Source: Calditrichota bacterium (GTDB lineage Bacteria; Electryoneota; RPQS01). From it: a DNA stretch of 8,934 nt. Numbering within the stretch: the stretch's first letter is position 1; every line of letters starts with the position of its first letter. A program made the position numbers and the translations under genes. Under the pieces are notes generated by a model. That model searched no databases. It was not told the origin of the DNA and was given only the letters and a program-made list of their open reading frames with translations. Of this stretch, positions 1-7,280 are shown in pieces. The DNA lies in assembly GCA_020057985.1 (NCBI GenBank), contig JAGVEU010000448.1:1-8934 (forward strand). The letters are read 5' to 3'.

Positions 1-29
1 GTCAAAGATCGTTCAACCTAATACCCAAA

Positions 30-44
30 GAACGTAAACCGTTC
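30..44. promoter_or_regulatory. Short inverted repeat, possible operator
   Basis: GAACG-TAAAC-CGTTC is a perfect 5-bp inverted repeat with a 5-bp spacer, about 90 bases before the Fis-type gene. A GTTCAACCTAA copy at 11-21 resembles the GTTCACCTAA at 41-50, so half-sites may recur. Nothing else supports regulation, and a repeat this short can arise by chance. Confidence 0.2.
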
Positions 45-131
45 ACCTAACAATGTAGTACTAAGGAAAAGATCAGGACTTGAAAGCCGGGAAGTAATTG
101 AGGACACGTCGCAGAAGTTCGAAGAGAAATT

Positions 132-347
132 GTGCAGCGGAAGATGGAAAGTCATACAGTAAAGATTGCACAGTCTGCTGTTGATGCAACGCGACGCTAC
201 GCGACGTGGAGAAAGCCGCTTATCTTCCGCGCGCTTCAATCCAATGACAACAATCGCACCAAGACCGCCGACGCCTTGGGAATATCGATCCGAACCCTGC
301 GTAACAAACTGCGCGAATATCGGGAAGATGGGATCAACGTGAACTGA
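132..347 (+). CDS. Small stand-alone Fis-type helix-turn-helix DNA-binding protein
   Basis: This 71-residue protein is almost entirely a Fis-type helix-turn-helix. An amphipathic helix lies at about residues 17-36. The HTH follows at about 41-63, with NRTKTADALGIS as the first helix and turn and RTLRNKLREY as the recognition helix. This wording is close to the C-terminal DNA-binding tail of NtrC-family flagellar regulators (FlbD, FlrC, FleR). Here there is no receiver or AAA+ domain: all three forward frames upstream are closed by stops (in this frame at 48, 81 and 99), so it is a free-standing gene or the window misses a distant fusion partner. The start is uncertain. GTG at 132 follows a weak AAGAGA; ATG at 144 would give 67 residues but has a purine run directly against it. 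It converges with the large secreted protein gene, with a hairpin between them. The role is probably DNA binding as a dimer; target genes are unknown. Family assignment is confident, function is not. Confidence 0.72.
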   Translation: MQRKMESHTVKIAQSAVDATRRYATWRKPLIFRALQSNDNNRTKTADALGISIRTLRNKLREYREDGINVN

Positions 348-370
348 CTATTTCACGACTGCGGACGAAA

Positions 371-400
371 CAGAAACGCCTCGGGATCGAGGCGTTTCTG
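371..400. terminator. Perfect 13-bp hairpin between convergent genes
   Basis: CAGAAACGCCTCG pairs perfectly with CGAGGCGTTTCTG around a 4-base GGAT loop, 23 bases after the stop of the Fis-type gene and about 65 bases past the stop of the converging secreted-protein gene. The position fits a shared bidirectional terminator. The plus strand has no clean T-run after the stem (GTAATATGGG follows); on the minus strand a short TTT follows. The T-tract may be built into the stem (GTTTCTG), or termination may be inefficient or need a factor. Confidence 0.65.
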
Positions 401-464
401 GTAATATGGGTTGTCTTATTTCCCTCCGTTCACGGGGGGACGCAGGGGGGTTAGTGAATTAATT

Positions 465-3400
465 TCATTCACGCAACAGATCCCGGACTTGTACCGGTGA
501 TAGGAGTGCTCCCTCTCCGTCTCGTGGTAGCAATCCGAGCTTTGAGATAGGTCCGATGTACGCTTCAACTTCATAATACATGCCTGAAGCGAATTGTACA
601 ACTCCATGATGGGTATACGTTGTATCTGATGTATAGCCGTGAAAATAGAAGGGTCCTACACTCCCGGGAGAGTAGTATACGAGATAGGCATTCACAGCGA
701 TTGCGCATCCCGGAAGAGACTCGGTTACCGGCGACCATGAGATGTGCGCATCACCTCCTTGCGTAGTGAGTACGATTTGAGGCGCTGCGGGCGGATAGTC
801 ATAGCAATTGAGAACCGTGATCTTGATCATCGCCGCACCAAGCCAGCGACAGTAGTAGCCGTGTGCCGCCTCGTAACCGCTCTGCACGGCATGATGCGCA
901 ATGGATAACTGATACTCTTCACTTGACCAGTCAGCAATGTCCACAGCATCGTACCAGTGAGGTTCCGACACGCTCCAATTCGTCAAGGATGCGATTTGCG
1001 CTGAATTGAATTCCCCAGAAGTTGCGAATGTTATGTAGTAGACTCCCGGTTCCGTCGGCGCGATGCGAGATACGGTCGCCTGCTGGGTTGACTGCCCATG
1101 CGGTAACCATGGGTGAATAAGAGAGTGAGATGTGTCATGCAGCCCCCAGTTCCACACTAAAGCCAGAGGTGCAACACTGGTGGGAGGTAGTGTATTGTAT
1201 ATATCAAGTGTCAGAGTGCCTGAAATCAATCCTCCCGGAACAACATCGAGTTCAAGAATACCACCGGACGGACTTTCACCATTGAGGCTTCCGCCGGCAA
1301 GTTCAACTTGATCAGCAGGATTAGATAGGTCTGGACATTCGAGCACAGTGATTCTTATCATGGCTGCGCCAAGCCACCTGCAGTAGTATCCTTGTACTCC
1401 TTCGTAGATTGTGCGCACAGCATGGTTTGCAAGAGCTGATTGATACTCAGCCTCCTGCCAGTTAGCGATATCTGCTCCGTCATTCCAGTGAGGTTGCGCG
1501 ACGCTCCAGTTCGTGAGGGAGGCGATTTGCGCGGAGTTATATTCCCCAGAGGTTGCGAATGTGATGTAGTATACTCCTGGAATTGCGGGTGCAGTCAGAG
1601 AAACGTCTACTTGCTGGGCGGACTGACCTTGCGGGAGCCACGGGTGAACCAGTGAATGGGATTGATCATGCGCTCCCCAATTCCACACCATGGCCAGTGG
1701 CGCTACGCTGGTGGGTGGAAGTGTATTGTAAGCGTTAAGAGAAAGCGTACCACTTAAGGCAGATCCCGGCATAACGTATAGATCGAGAACACCGTTGTCT
1801 ACGCTTATCCCGTTCAAGTCGCCGCTCGAGAGGATAATCATGTCAGGATCTTCAGGCAATTCTGGGCACTCTAATACTGTGATCTTTGCCATTGCTGCGC
1901 CTACCCACCGGCAGTAGTATCCATGTGCAGCTTCGTATTGTGTACTTACCGCATGATGGGATACTGATTGCTCATATTCGTCGGCGCCCCAATCCGCGAT
2001 GTCGGCTCCATCGTTCCAATGAGGCTGTGCGACGCTCCAGTTCGTGAGCGAGGCGATTTGCGCTGAATTGAATTCCCCGGAGGTTGCGAAGGTAACGTAG
2101 TATACTCCCGGTATCGAAGGTGCGGTAAGAGATACCGTCGCTTGCTGGATTGACTGCCCTTGTGGCAGCCAAGTATGAACCAGAGAGTGAGAGGAGTCAT
2201 GTGGCCCCCAATTCCACACCATGGCCAGTGGTGCAACACTTGTGGGGGGCAGGGTGTTGAATACACTCAGAGAAAGTGTACCTGATAGGGGCGCTCCGGG
2301 CAAGACGTTCAACTCCAGAATGCTGTTTGTGATCGGTAAGCCGTTGATTTCACCGTTGCTCAAAGTCACTGCATCAAGACCAGTGAAGACATCGGGACCT
2401 GTTTGAACAGCCCAAAAGTCATTGCCACCTGTTCCGAATGACTCCGTATTACCGGCGAGAAAGTAGCCACAGTCTCCATTTGAAAGGACAGATAAACAGA
2501 CTTCTCTTGCCGCTCCGCCATAGGTGCGTGTCCATAGGGTATCTCCGGTATTCAAGTCAGCCTTCACGAGATAGAAGTCACCTATGCCACTCCAGTCGAG
2601 ATATCCGGCAGCAAGAAAATTTCCATCATCGGTTAGAAAACTACATGTGGCGCGATCACTAGCCTGACCTCCATACGTCTGAGTCCAAAGTGCATTCCCT
2701 GCAGAATCGGCTAAGACGACGTAGAAATCATCACTGCCGTTTCCAAAGGATTGTGTGAATCCGGTGAGTAGAATATGCTCCGAATCGGGAAGTTCAATGG
2801 CTTCAAAAGCATCCTCGTTTGCACCGCCGTAGAGCTGAGTCCAGACTGGTGCGCCTTCACCACTTACTTTTATTAAAAACGCTTCCATGCTGTGACCTGA
2901 TACGTATGTGTATCCCGCCACGAAGAATCCGCCATCACTCGATTGTTGAATTGCATTTGGAACGTCATTTGCAGACTGACCGGTGTCGAACGAGCGTGTC
3001 CAGAGAGTATCCCCCAGATCATTCATAAGAACGAGGAAGATGTCGAAGTCCGAACTGAGCGAATTCGTAATTCCGGCAATAATATACCGGTTGTCTGACA
3101 GTGGGGCTATAGAATACACTGCCTCAATCCCGCTACCGCCCACGGTTCGCGTCCATATAACGTTTCCATCGGGATCTGTACGGACAATCCACATATCTCC
3201 ATTACCCGATCCGTAGGTGAGAGAGATTCCGGCGAGGAGAAATCCCTGGTCAGCCGTAACAGCAAGGGCATGCATCTCCTCCTCGTCAGCACCTCCGTAG
3301 GTCCTTGTCCAGAGTGTGTCGCCGTCGTGATTCGTGCGAACGAGGTAGTAGTCTCGAAGACCTTGTCCAAATGAACTCGTTCCGCCGCCCATGGCAAAAC

Positions 3401-3548
3401 CACCGTCAGGTAGCGCGACAGCATCGAAAAGTTCCTCGTTAGCAGATCCGCCATAAGTTCTCATCCATTCGATTTCGGGATCGGGTTGTGCAAACGCCTG
3501 GCCTGCCACAAAGACAATCATGGCAAAAACGATAGTAGTCCGTTTCAT
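465..3548 (-). CDS. Large secreted protein: seven propeller-like blades, three tandem 177-residue modules, fibronectin III-like end
   Basis: A 1027-residue exported protein of unknown function. Residues 1-20 form a signal peptide ending AFA, with mature protein from Q21. WTRTYGG-type motifs begin at residues 28, 80, 132, 183, 236, 288 and 339, a ~52-residue period giving seven blades, which suggests a seven-bladed beta-propeller up to about residue 385. Three modules of exactly 177 residues follow (393-569, 570-746, 747-923), each carrying NTLPPTSVAPLA, VWNWG, FATSGE, QIASLTNW, PHW and YYCRW motifs and a Cys pair 15 residues apart (546/561, 723/738, 900/915). The modules look like beta-sandwiches; I cannot name their family. 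Residues ~919-1010 resemble a fibronectin III domain (HISWSPV, YLVYYS, YYEVEAY). No Por-type sorting tail or C-terminal membrane helix is seen. The start is fixed by AAGGAGTT at 3553-3560. It sits downstream of the two-component operon but behind a terminator. An extracellular binding or adhesion role is inference. Confidence 0.85.
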   Translation of the reverse strand: MKRTTIVFAMIVFVAGQAFAQPDPEIEWMRTYGGSANEELFDAVALPDGGFAMGGGTSSFGQGLRDYYLVRTNHDGDTLWTRTYGGADEEEMHALAVTADQGFLLAGISLTYGSGNGDMWIVRTDPDGNVIWTRTVGGSGIEAVYSIAPLSDNRYIIAGITNSLSSDFDIFLVLMNDLGDTLWTRSFDTGQSANDVPNAIQQSSDGGFFVAGYTYVSGHSMEAFLIKVSGEGAPVWTQLYGGANEDAFEAIELPDSEHILLTGFTQSFGNGSDDFYVVLADSAGNALWTQTYGGQASDRATCSFLTDDGNFLAAGYLDWSGIGDFYLVKADLNTGDTLWTRTYGGAAREVCLSVLSNGDCGYFLAGNTESFGTGGNDFWAVQTGPDVFTGLDAVTLSNGEINGLPITNSILELNVLPGAPLSGTLSLSVFNTLPPTSVAPLAMVWNWGPHDSSHSLVHTWLPQGQSIQQATVSLTAPSIPGVYYVTFATSGEFNSAQIASLTNWSVAQPHWNDGADIADWGADEYEQSVSHHAVSTQYEAAHGYYCRWVGAAMAKITVLECPELPEDPDMIILSSGDLNGISVDNGVLDLYVMPGSALSGTLSLNAYNTLPPTSVAPLAMVWNWGAHDQSHSLVHPWLPQGQSAQQVDVSLTAPAIPGVYYITFATSGEYNSAQIASLTNWSVAQPHWNDGADIANWQEAEYQSALANHAVRTIYEGVQGYYCRWLGAAMIRITVLECPDLSNPADQVELAGGSLNGESPSGGILELDVVPGGLISGTLTLDIYNTLPPTSVAPLALVWNWGLHDTSHSLIHPWLPHGQSTQQATVSRIAPTEPGVYYITFATSGEFNSAQIASLTNWSVSEPHWYDAVDIADWSSEEYQLSIAHHAVQSGYEAAHGYYCRWLGAAMIKITVLNCYDYPPAAPQIVLTTQGGDAHISWSPVTESLPGCAIAVNAYLVYYSPGSVGPFYFHGYTSDTTYTHHGVVQFASGMYYEVEAYIGPISKLGLLPRDGEGALLSPVQVRDLLRE
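780..2372 (-). repeat. Three tandem 531-bp repeats encoding 177-residue modules
   Basis: Units lie at about 1842-2372, 1311-1841 and 780-1310 (first to third in the protein; similarity of the third fades near 804). The period is exact: the codon for the N of NTLPPTSVAP sits at 2258, 1727 and 1196, and TTCGTGAG-like DNA at 2041, 1510 and 979. Long stretches are near-identical in DNA as well as protein, for example around 2031-2110 against 1500-1579. No indels have accumulated between units, which points to recent duplication or ongoing gene conversion. Confidence 0.93.
2394..3467 (-). repeat. Seven ~52-residue propeller-like blade repeats
   Basis: Seven units begin with W-[MT]-[RQ]-x-[YVF]-G-G or a variant (fourth unit WTRSFDTG) at residues 28, 80, 132, 183, 236, 288 and 339, spaced 51-53 residues. 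Each then carries an acidic turn, a hydrophobic strand, DGGF-like and AG-T-S-FG-like turns, and an F/Y-hydrophobic strand such as DYYLVRT or DFYVVLA. The count of seven and the even spacing suggest one closed seven-bladed propeller. DNA similarity between blades is low, so this repetition is much older than the 531-bp units next to it. Confidence 0.85.
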
Positions 3549-3552
3549 GCTT

Positions 3553-3560
3553 AACTCCTT
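3553..3560 (-). promoter_or_regulatory. Shine-Dalgarno site for the large secreted protein
   Basis: Read on the minus strand this is AAGGAGTT, with GGAG six bases before the ATG. It is the strongest ribosome binding site in the window and fixes the start at 3548. I found no convincing -35/-10 pair in 3561-3655, so the promoter remains unidentified. Confidence 0.75.
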
Positions 3561-3655
3561 TTGATAATTTGGTTCATGACTTGAAATATCATCTCTTCCT
3601 TAGGTTGGAAGTAGATCGAAACTCTGGTTCCTCGAATAAGCCATAAACAACAAAC

Positions 3656-3680
3656 ATGCCGATACTATAAGTATCGGCAT
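3656..3680 (-). terminator. Intrinsic terminator of the two-component operon
   Basis: ATGCCGATACT pairs perfectly with AGTATCGGCAT (11-bp stem, 3-base loop), 57 bases past the response-regulator stop. On the minus strand it is followed by GTTTGTTGTTTATGG, a T-rich tail as expected for factor-independent termination. It separates the kinase/regulator operon from the secreted-protein gene, which therefore probably has its own promoter or depends on read-through. Confidence 0.8.
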
Positions 3681-3736
3681 TTCAAGAAGTTCGGAGAAGT
3701 AGAGGTGTAAAAAACTATAGGATTTCCGCTATAACC

Positions 3737-5098
3737 TCATGCAGTGTCTTGGAGATTTCCGATAAGTCCCAGTTCCTTCAACTTGGCGTGGACGGTGGTG
3801 TAGTGCAGTCCTGCCGCGCGCGAGGCGGCTGAGATATTATTGGCATGCACTTGCAGCAATCTGTTGAAGTACTCGGTCTCAAAGGATTTTTTCGCGGTTG
3901 AATAACCGGATGGAGGAGGTGATGTTTCATCTGTTTGTAAACCAAGTTCCCGCTCGACATCTCCACGTTTGATGATGCTGTCTTCGGCAAGAATGCAGAG
4001 CCGCATGATCAGTCGTTCGAGTTCGCGCACGTTGCCGGGCCACGGATAACTCATCATGGCTTCAACTCCGCCGGGTTCAACGGTAATCGTGGATAGGTTG
4101 TAGCGCCTGATTGAGTTGGTCAGAAAGAATTCGAGCAGGGCACGCACATCTTCCTTGCGTTCGCGCAACGGTGGCACATGAATACGGAATGTCTCAAGAC
4201 GATAGAGTAGGTCTTCGCGAAAGCTCCCGTCGCTGATGCGCTGCTTCAAATCGCGATTGGTGGCAGCCAAGACACGCACGTCCACCTTCTCGGTGACTCG
4301 TCCGCCCACCGGCTCAATCTCACCGGTTTGCAGAACAGTTAAGAGCTTGGCTTGGAGTGGTAAAGGCATGTCTCCGATTTCGTCGAGGAGTAGAGTTCCA
4401 CCCTCAGCCATCTTGAATCGTCCGGGTTCGTCTCGATCAGCCTTGGCATGACTGCCCTTTTTGTAACCGAACAACTCCGATGTGCCAAGGCTTTCGGTCA
4501 CAACCGTGCAGGTCACCCGAACGAAATTGCTGCTTCGACGGCGGCTGAGTCCATGAATCGCTCGCGCAACGATATCCTTTCCCGTTCCACTTTCGCCCGT
4601 AATAAGTACATGCTCATCCGTGGGAGCTATCTTAACGAGATCCTGCCACAATTTCTTCATGGAAGCGCTATCGCCGATGAGCCCGAATTGCGCGCGAGCG
4701 GCATTGGATAGTCCTTCCGTAAGTTCCCATTTCTCGGCAGCGTTCCTAACCGTCACGAGCAGTTTTTCGATATCAACAGATTTCTCAAGGAAGTCATAGG
4801 CTCCCAACTTCACTGCCAGTACCGCAGCTTCAATTGTCCCTACTCCGGTGTACATGATGACAGGAACACTTGGACGCTGTTCCTTCATCCAGCGGAGGAC
4901 CTCCAATCCGCTAAACCCGCGCAGATTAAGGTCGAGCAGCAACACATGTACCTGTTGAGTTTCGAGAATCTGGCGCCCTGTAGTCCAATTGGATGCCGAC
5001 AGCGCATGGTATCCGGCTGTCTCCAGTGTCTTCGTCATTCGCCGCCGAATAACCTCCTCGTCATCAACGAACAAGATGCAATAGGGTAACTTACTCAT
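3737..5098 (-). CDS. NtrC-family response regulator (receiver, AAA+, Fis HTH) with altered GAFTGA loop
   Basis: A 453-residue regulator, the normal length for the NtrC family. Receiver domain (~5-120): acidic pair D12/D13, phosphoacceptor D56, T84 and K106; the usual KP after the lysine is KS. AAA+ domain (~138-370): Walker A GESGTGKD (168-175), Walker B LLLDEIG (236-242), N281-R282 of sensor I, arginine fingers R294 and R300, and WPGNVREL (353-360). C-terminal Fis-type HTH (~415-445): NISAASRAAGLHYTTVHAKLK. The striking point is the sigma-54 contact loop: after ELFGYKKG, where the family has GAFTGA, this protein has GSHAKA (215-220), followed by a normal PGRF...AEGGT. The reading frame is intact there. 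Its ATG overlaps the kinase TGA by 4 bp, so the two are translationally coupled and it is the expected partner of that kinase. By family it would hydrolyse ATP and open sigma-54 promoters; the altered loop makes that uncertain. No Shine-Dalgarno site of its own is obvious. Confidence 0.95.
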   Translation of the reverse strand: MSKLPYCILFVDDEEVIRRRMTKTLETAGYHALSASNWTTGRQILETQQVHVLLLDLNLRGFSGLEVLRWMKEQRPSVPVIMYTGVGTIEAAVLAVKLGAYDFLEKSVDIEKLLVTVRNAAEKWELTEGLSNAARAQFGLIGDSASMKKLWQDLVKIAPTDEHVLITGESGTGKDIVARAIHGLSRRRSSNFVRVTCTVVTESLGTSELFGYKKGSHAKADRDEPGRFKMAEGGTLLLDEIGDMPLPLQAKLLTVLQTGEIEPVGGRVTEKVDVRVLAATNRDLKQRISDGSFREDLLYRLETFRIHVPPLRERKEDVRALLEFFLTNSIRRYNLSTITVEPGGVEAMMSYPWPGNVRELERLIMRLCILAEDSIIKRGDVERELGLQTDETSPPPSGYSTAKKSFETEYFNRLLQVHANNISAASRAAGLHYTTVHAKLKELGLIGNLQDTA

Positions 5099-7275
5099 GC
5101 TTCTTCCTTCTCGGTGGGTAGCAGAATTACGATCGTTGTTCCAATCCCCAAGGTGCTGGAAATGGAGATGGAACCCTCGTGATCTGTGATAGTTTTCTTA
5201 ACGATGGCAAGCCCCAAGCCGGTTCCCTCCTCAAACCGGCTGAAATCGGGGTCAAACACGTGCGGCAAATCTCCTGTTGCGATTCCGCATCCGCTGTCTT
5301 GCACCTCGACCCGCACCATTTGTACTCCGGCTCTGATTTCAGATTTAGCGCGCACTTGAAGAGTACCGCCGTTCTTCATTGCCTTAAAGCTGTTTTTCAC
5401 CAGATTCTGAATCACGGACTTCATCTGCTTGCGATCACCCTGAATCAGTGGGAAATTCGTTTCGATCTTGGTTTCGATTCGAATCACAGGATCCAGTGAG
5501 CGATCAGAGAGTACCTCATGAATCAGATCACTCATCCTGAGTGTTTCCAGACGAAGTGGAACCAAGCCTACGTACTTTCGAAGTCGCAGTGAGGCATCGG
5601 CAAGCGTCTCACCGGCGTCCCGAAAATCCCGAAAGTACTCATCATACTCTTCGTTTTGAGAAAGCGTCCGAGACTCCACAAGATGTTTGAGCCCATGCGT
5701 TGCGTGCGACAGCACACTGAGCGGATACTGCATATCATGCCCGATGGTGCGTACTACAGCGACCATTGCGCGGGTCTGCTCACGTTCCACTCTTGCCCGA
5801 TGCATGGCGTGACGCACGCGAATCACCCAGCGACCGGCGAACCAAAGTCCAATGACAAATGCAACACTTCCGGAAACGCTAAGAATCGCTTGAGTAACTT
5901 GTTTTCGGCGGAAGTCCGGATAGATTGGATTGGGCTTGAAAACGATGCGGTAAATTCCGTCTGCTCCGGATGTCCATAGAATCGGCCAGCGGCTGCCTTG
6001 ATGTTGCACGGTCGGCTTGTTCGAGTTAATTGCCTCACGGGAAACAGCAATTAACTTAAGCTCAGCATCATAGACTTTGAGTTTGTCTTTATAAGCGCCA
6101 ACGAGTTCTTTGCGGCCATCGCGATTGAGATCGTCCGTCATGATAGCGCCATCGAGACGGACCTTTGTATAGAAAAGTTGACCCTGCTCCGAAAACAAAC
6201 CTACCGTGGAATCTCTCATGGAGAAAAGGCATTGCTCGAGACCGTCGGGTTTCGGATTCCATGCGAAGATTGAATTCTCATAAACTGGATTCGATAGCAC
6301 AATTTCGTGCTGAATGTGTCCGTCATTCGCCCGGATGGTCAAGAGCCGATTTGGTCCTCCTGCGGCCCAGTTCGTATAGGAGAGGGCAAATATGCGCTTA
6401 TCCACCGGAATGGTTTGCTTGATTGCGCTTACCATGAATCCTGAAAATTCTCTGTCGCGCCGTATACTCCACAAGCTCTGTCCCGCGTGACTGATCGCTT
6501 CAACATAACCATTATCATCGCTCCGATCTTGCCAGACCGCCCCATTATTTGCTCCGTAGCTGCCAATGATAAGATCAAGTTGTCCATCTCCATCCACATC
6601 CTCTGTGACATGAGTTTCAGTCTTGCAAGCGGTCTCGTAGTACCAGAGCATCTGACTCTGCCTTAAGTCTACCATCATTACACCGCGAGGAGCCCAACCA
6701 TGTGGTGAATGTATAGAGAGCCAAACACAAGACGCGGATGTGTTGCCTAACTCGGATTTATCCATGAAACCAAGTCGCGCATCCCATTTACGAGTTCCGC
6801 GATTGTGGAAGTCCTTCGGGCTAATCGAGAAGGACGCAGTTCTGTGAAGTTCCGGCCATTTGTACACATGAACTCCTGCCATAGTATCCTCATCAAAAAA
6901 CACAAGGAGGTCTTCCAAACCATCCCCACTGACGTCAGCGGCGGCGATCTGACTGATAGGCTGCGAGAGGTTGAGCTGACTGATAAGTCCCCGGCCCGTG
7001 TCTGCGACAAGTATCCTTGACTCCCAGTTCGAGCCAAGCGTGGGAGGATCGCTGATTGCGAGCGCGACAAGATCACAATCCGCTCCATTAGGATTGTATG
7101 CGATTATCGCCTGCCGGGACTCCTTCGGAACGACCACCTCGCGAGTTTTCTCAAGCACAAACGGTGGAGGCGGAATCTCGCAACCCGCGAAGACCCAAGC
7201 CGCAAGTAAGAAAACAAACAACAATCTTATCGGTCGGCGTGCAAGAATGCTGCGATTGAGTATGGAATTGGGCAC
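5095..7275 (-). CDS. Membrane sensor histidine kinase with FG-GAP-like extracytoplasmic domain and lipobox
   Basis: A 726-residue kinase. A basic N-terminus (R8, R13, R14, R17) and hydrophobic stretch lead to FAGC, a lipobox with Cys32. The extracytoplasmic sensor (~33-455) carries FG-GAP/VCBS-like calcium-loop motifs: DVSGDGLED (114-122), DVDGDGQLD (226-234) and DDLNRDGRKE (381-390), suggesting a beta-propeller. One membrane helix lies at about 458-480. The cytoplasmic part has a dimerisation domain with phosphorylated His513 (TIGHDMQYPL) and a HATPase domain: N box N624/N628 (QNLVKNSFKAM), G1 DSGCGI (660-665), F box about 671-681 and G2 GTGLGL (684-689). It should autophosphorylate on His513 and pass phosphate to D56 of the co-translated regulator. 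GTG at 7275 is the first possible start after an upstream stop, has no Shine-Dalgarno site, and coincides with the predicted transcription start; later starts would lose the basic N-region. The ligand is unknown. Confidence 0.93.
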   Translation of the reverse strand: MPNSILNRSILARRPIRLLFVFLLAAWVFAGCEIPPPPFVLEKTREVVVPKESRQAIIAYNPNGADCDLVALAISDPPTLGSNWESRILVADTGRGLISQLNLSQPISQIAAADVSGDGLEDLLVFFDEDTMAGVHVYKWPELHRTASFSISPKDFHNRGTRKWDARLGFMDKSELGNTSASCVWLSIHSPHGWAPRGVMMVDLRQSQMLWYYETACKTETHVTEDVDGDGQLDLIIGSYGANNGAVWQDRSDDNGYVEAISHAGQSLWSIRRDREFSGFMVSAIKQTIPVDKRIFALSYTNWAAGGPNRLLTIRANDGHIQHEIVLSNPVYENSIFAWNPKPDGLEQCLFSMRDSTVGLFSEQGQLFYTKVRLDGAIMTDDLNRDGRKELVGAYKDKLKVYDAELKLIAVSREAINSNKPTVQHQGSRWPILWTSGADGIYRIVFKPNPIYPDFRRKQVTQAILSVSGSVAFVIGLWFAGRWVIRVRHAMHRARVEREQTRAMVAVVRTIGHDMQYPLSVLSHATHGLKHLVESRTLSQNEEYDEYFRDFRDAGETLADASLRLRKYVGLVPLRLETLRMSDLIHEVLSDRSLDPVIRIETKIETNFPLIQGDRKQMKSVIQNLVKNSFKAMKNGGTLQVRAKSEIRAGVQMVRVEVQDSGCGIATGDLPHVFDPDFSRFEEGTGLGLAIVKKTITDHEGSISISSTLGIGTTIVILLPTEKEEA

Positions 7276-7280
7276 GGAAT

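Noticed and set aside
1..347. Fis-type gene as the broken end of a longer NtrC-type regulator
   Set aside because: No AAA+ motif appears in any forward frame of bases 1-131 and several stops lie in each, so there is no visible remnant; a more distant relic cannot be excluded.
465..560. Type IX secretion sorting domain at the end of the large protein
   Set aside because: The last ~40 residues (ending VQVRDLLRE) lack the glycine-containing strand pattern and short basic tail of that domain.
1946..2266. 106-residue minus-strand ORF inside the repeat region
   Set aside because: It lies in another frame of the large secreted protein, whose exact 177-residue periodicity shows which frame is real.
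780..2372. 531-bp repeats as a mobile element or CRISPR-like array
   Set aside because: The units are contiguous, in frame and wholly coding, with no inverted ends, spacers or transposase.
5656..5979. 107-residue plus-strand ORF opposite the kinase
   Set aside because: It is antisense to the dimerisation and membrane region of a clear histidine kinase and looks like a chance frame.
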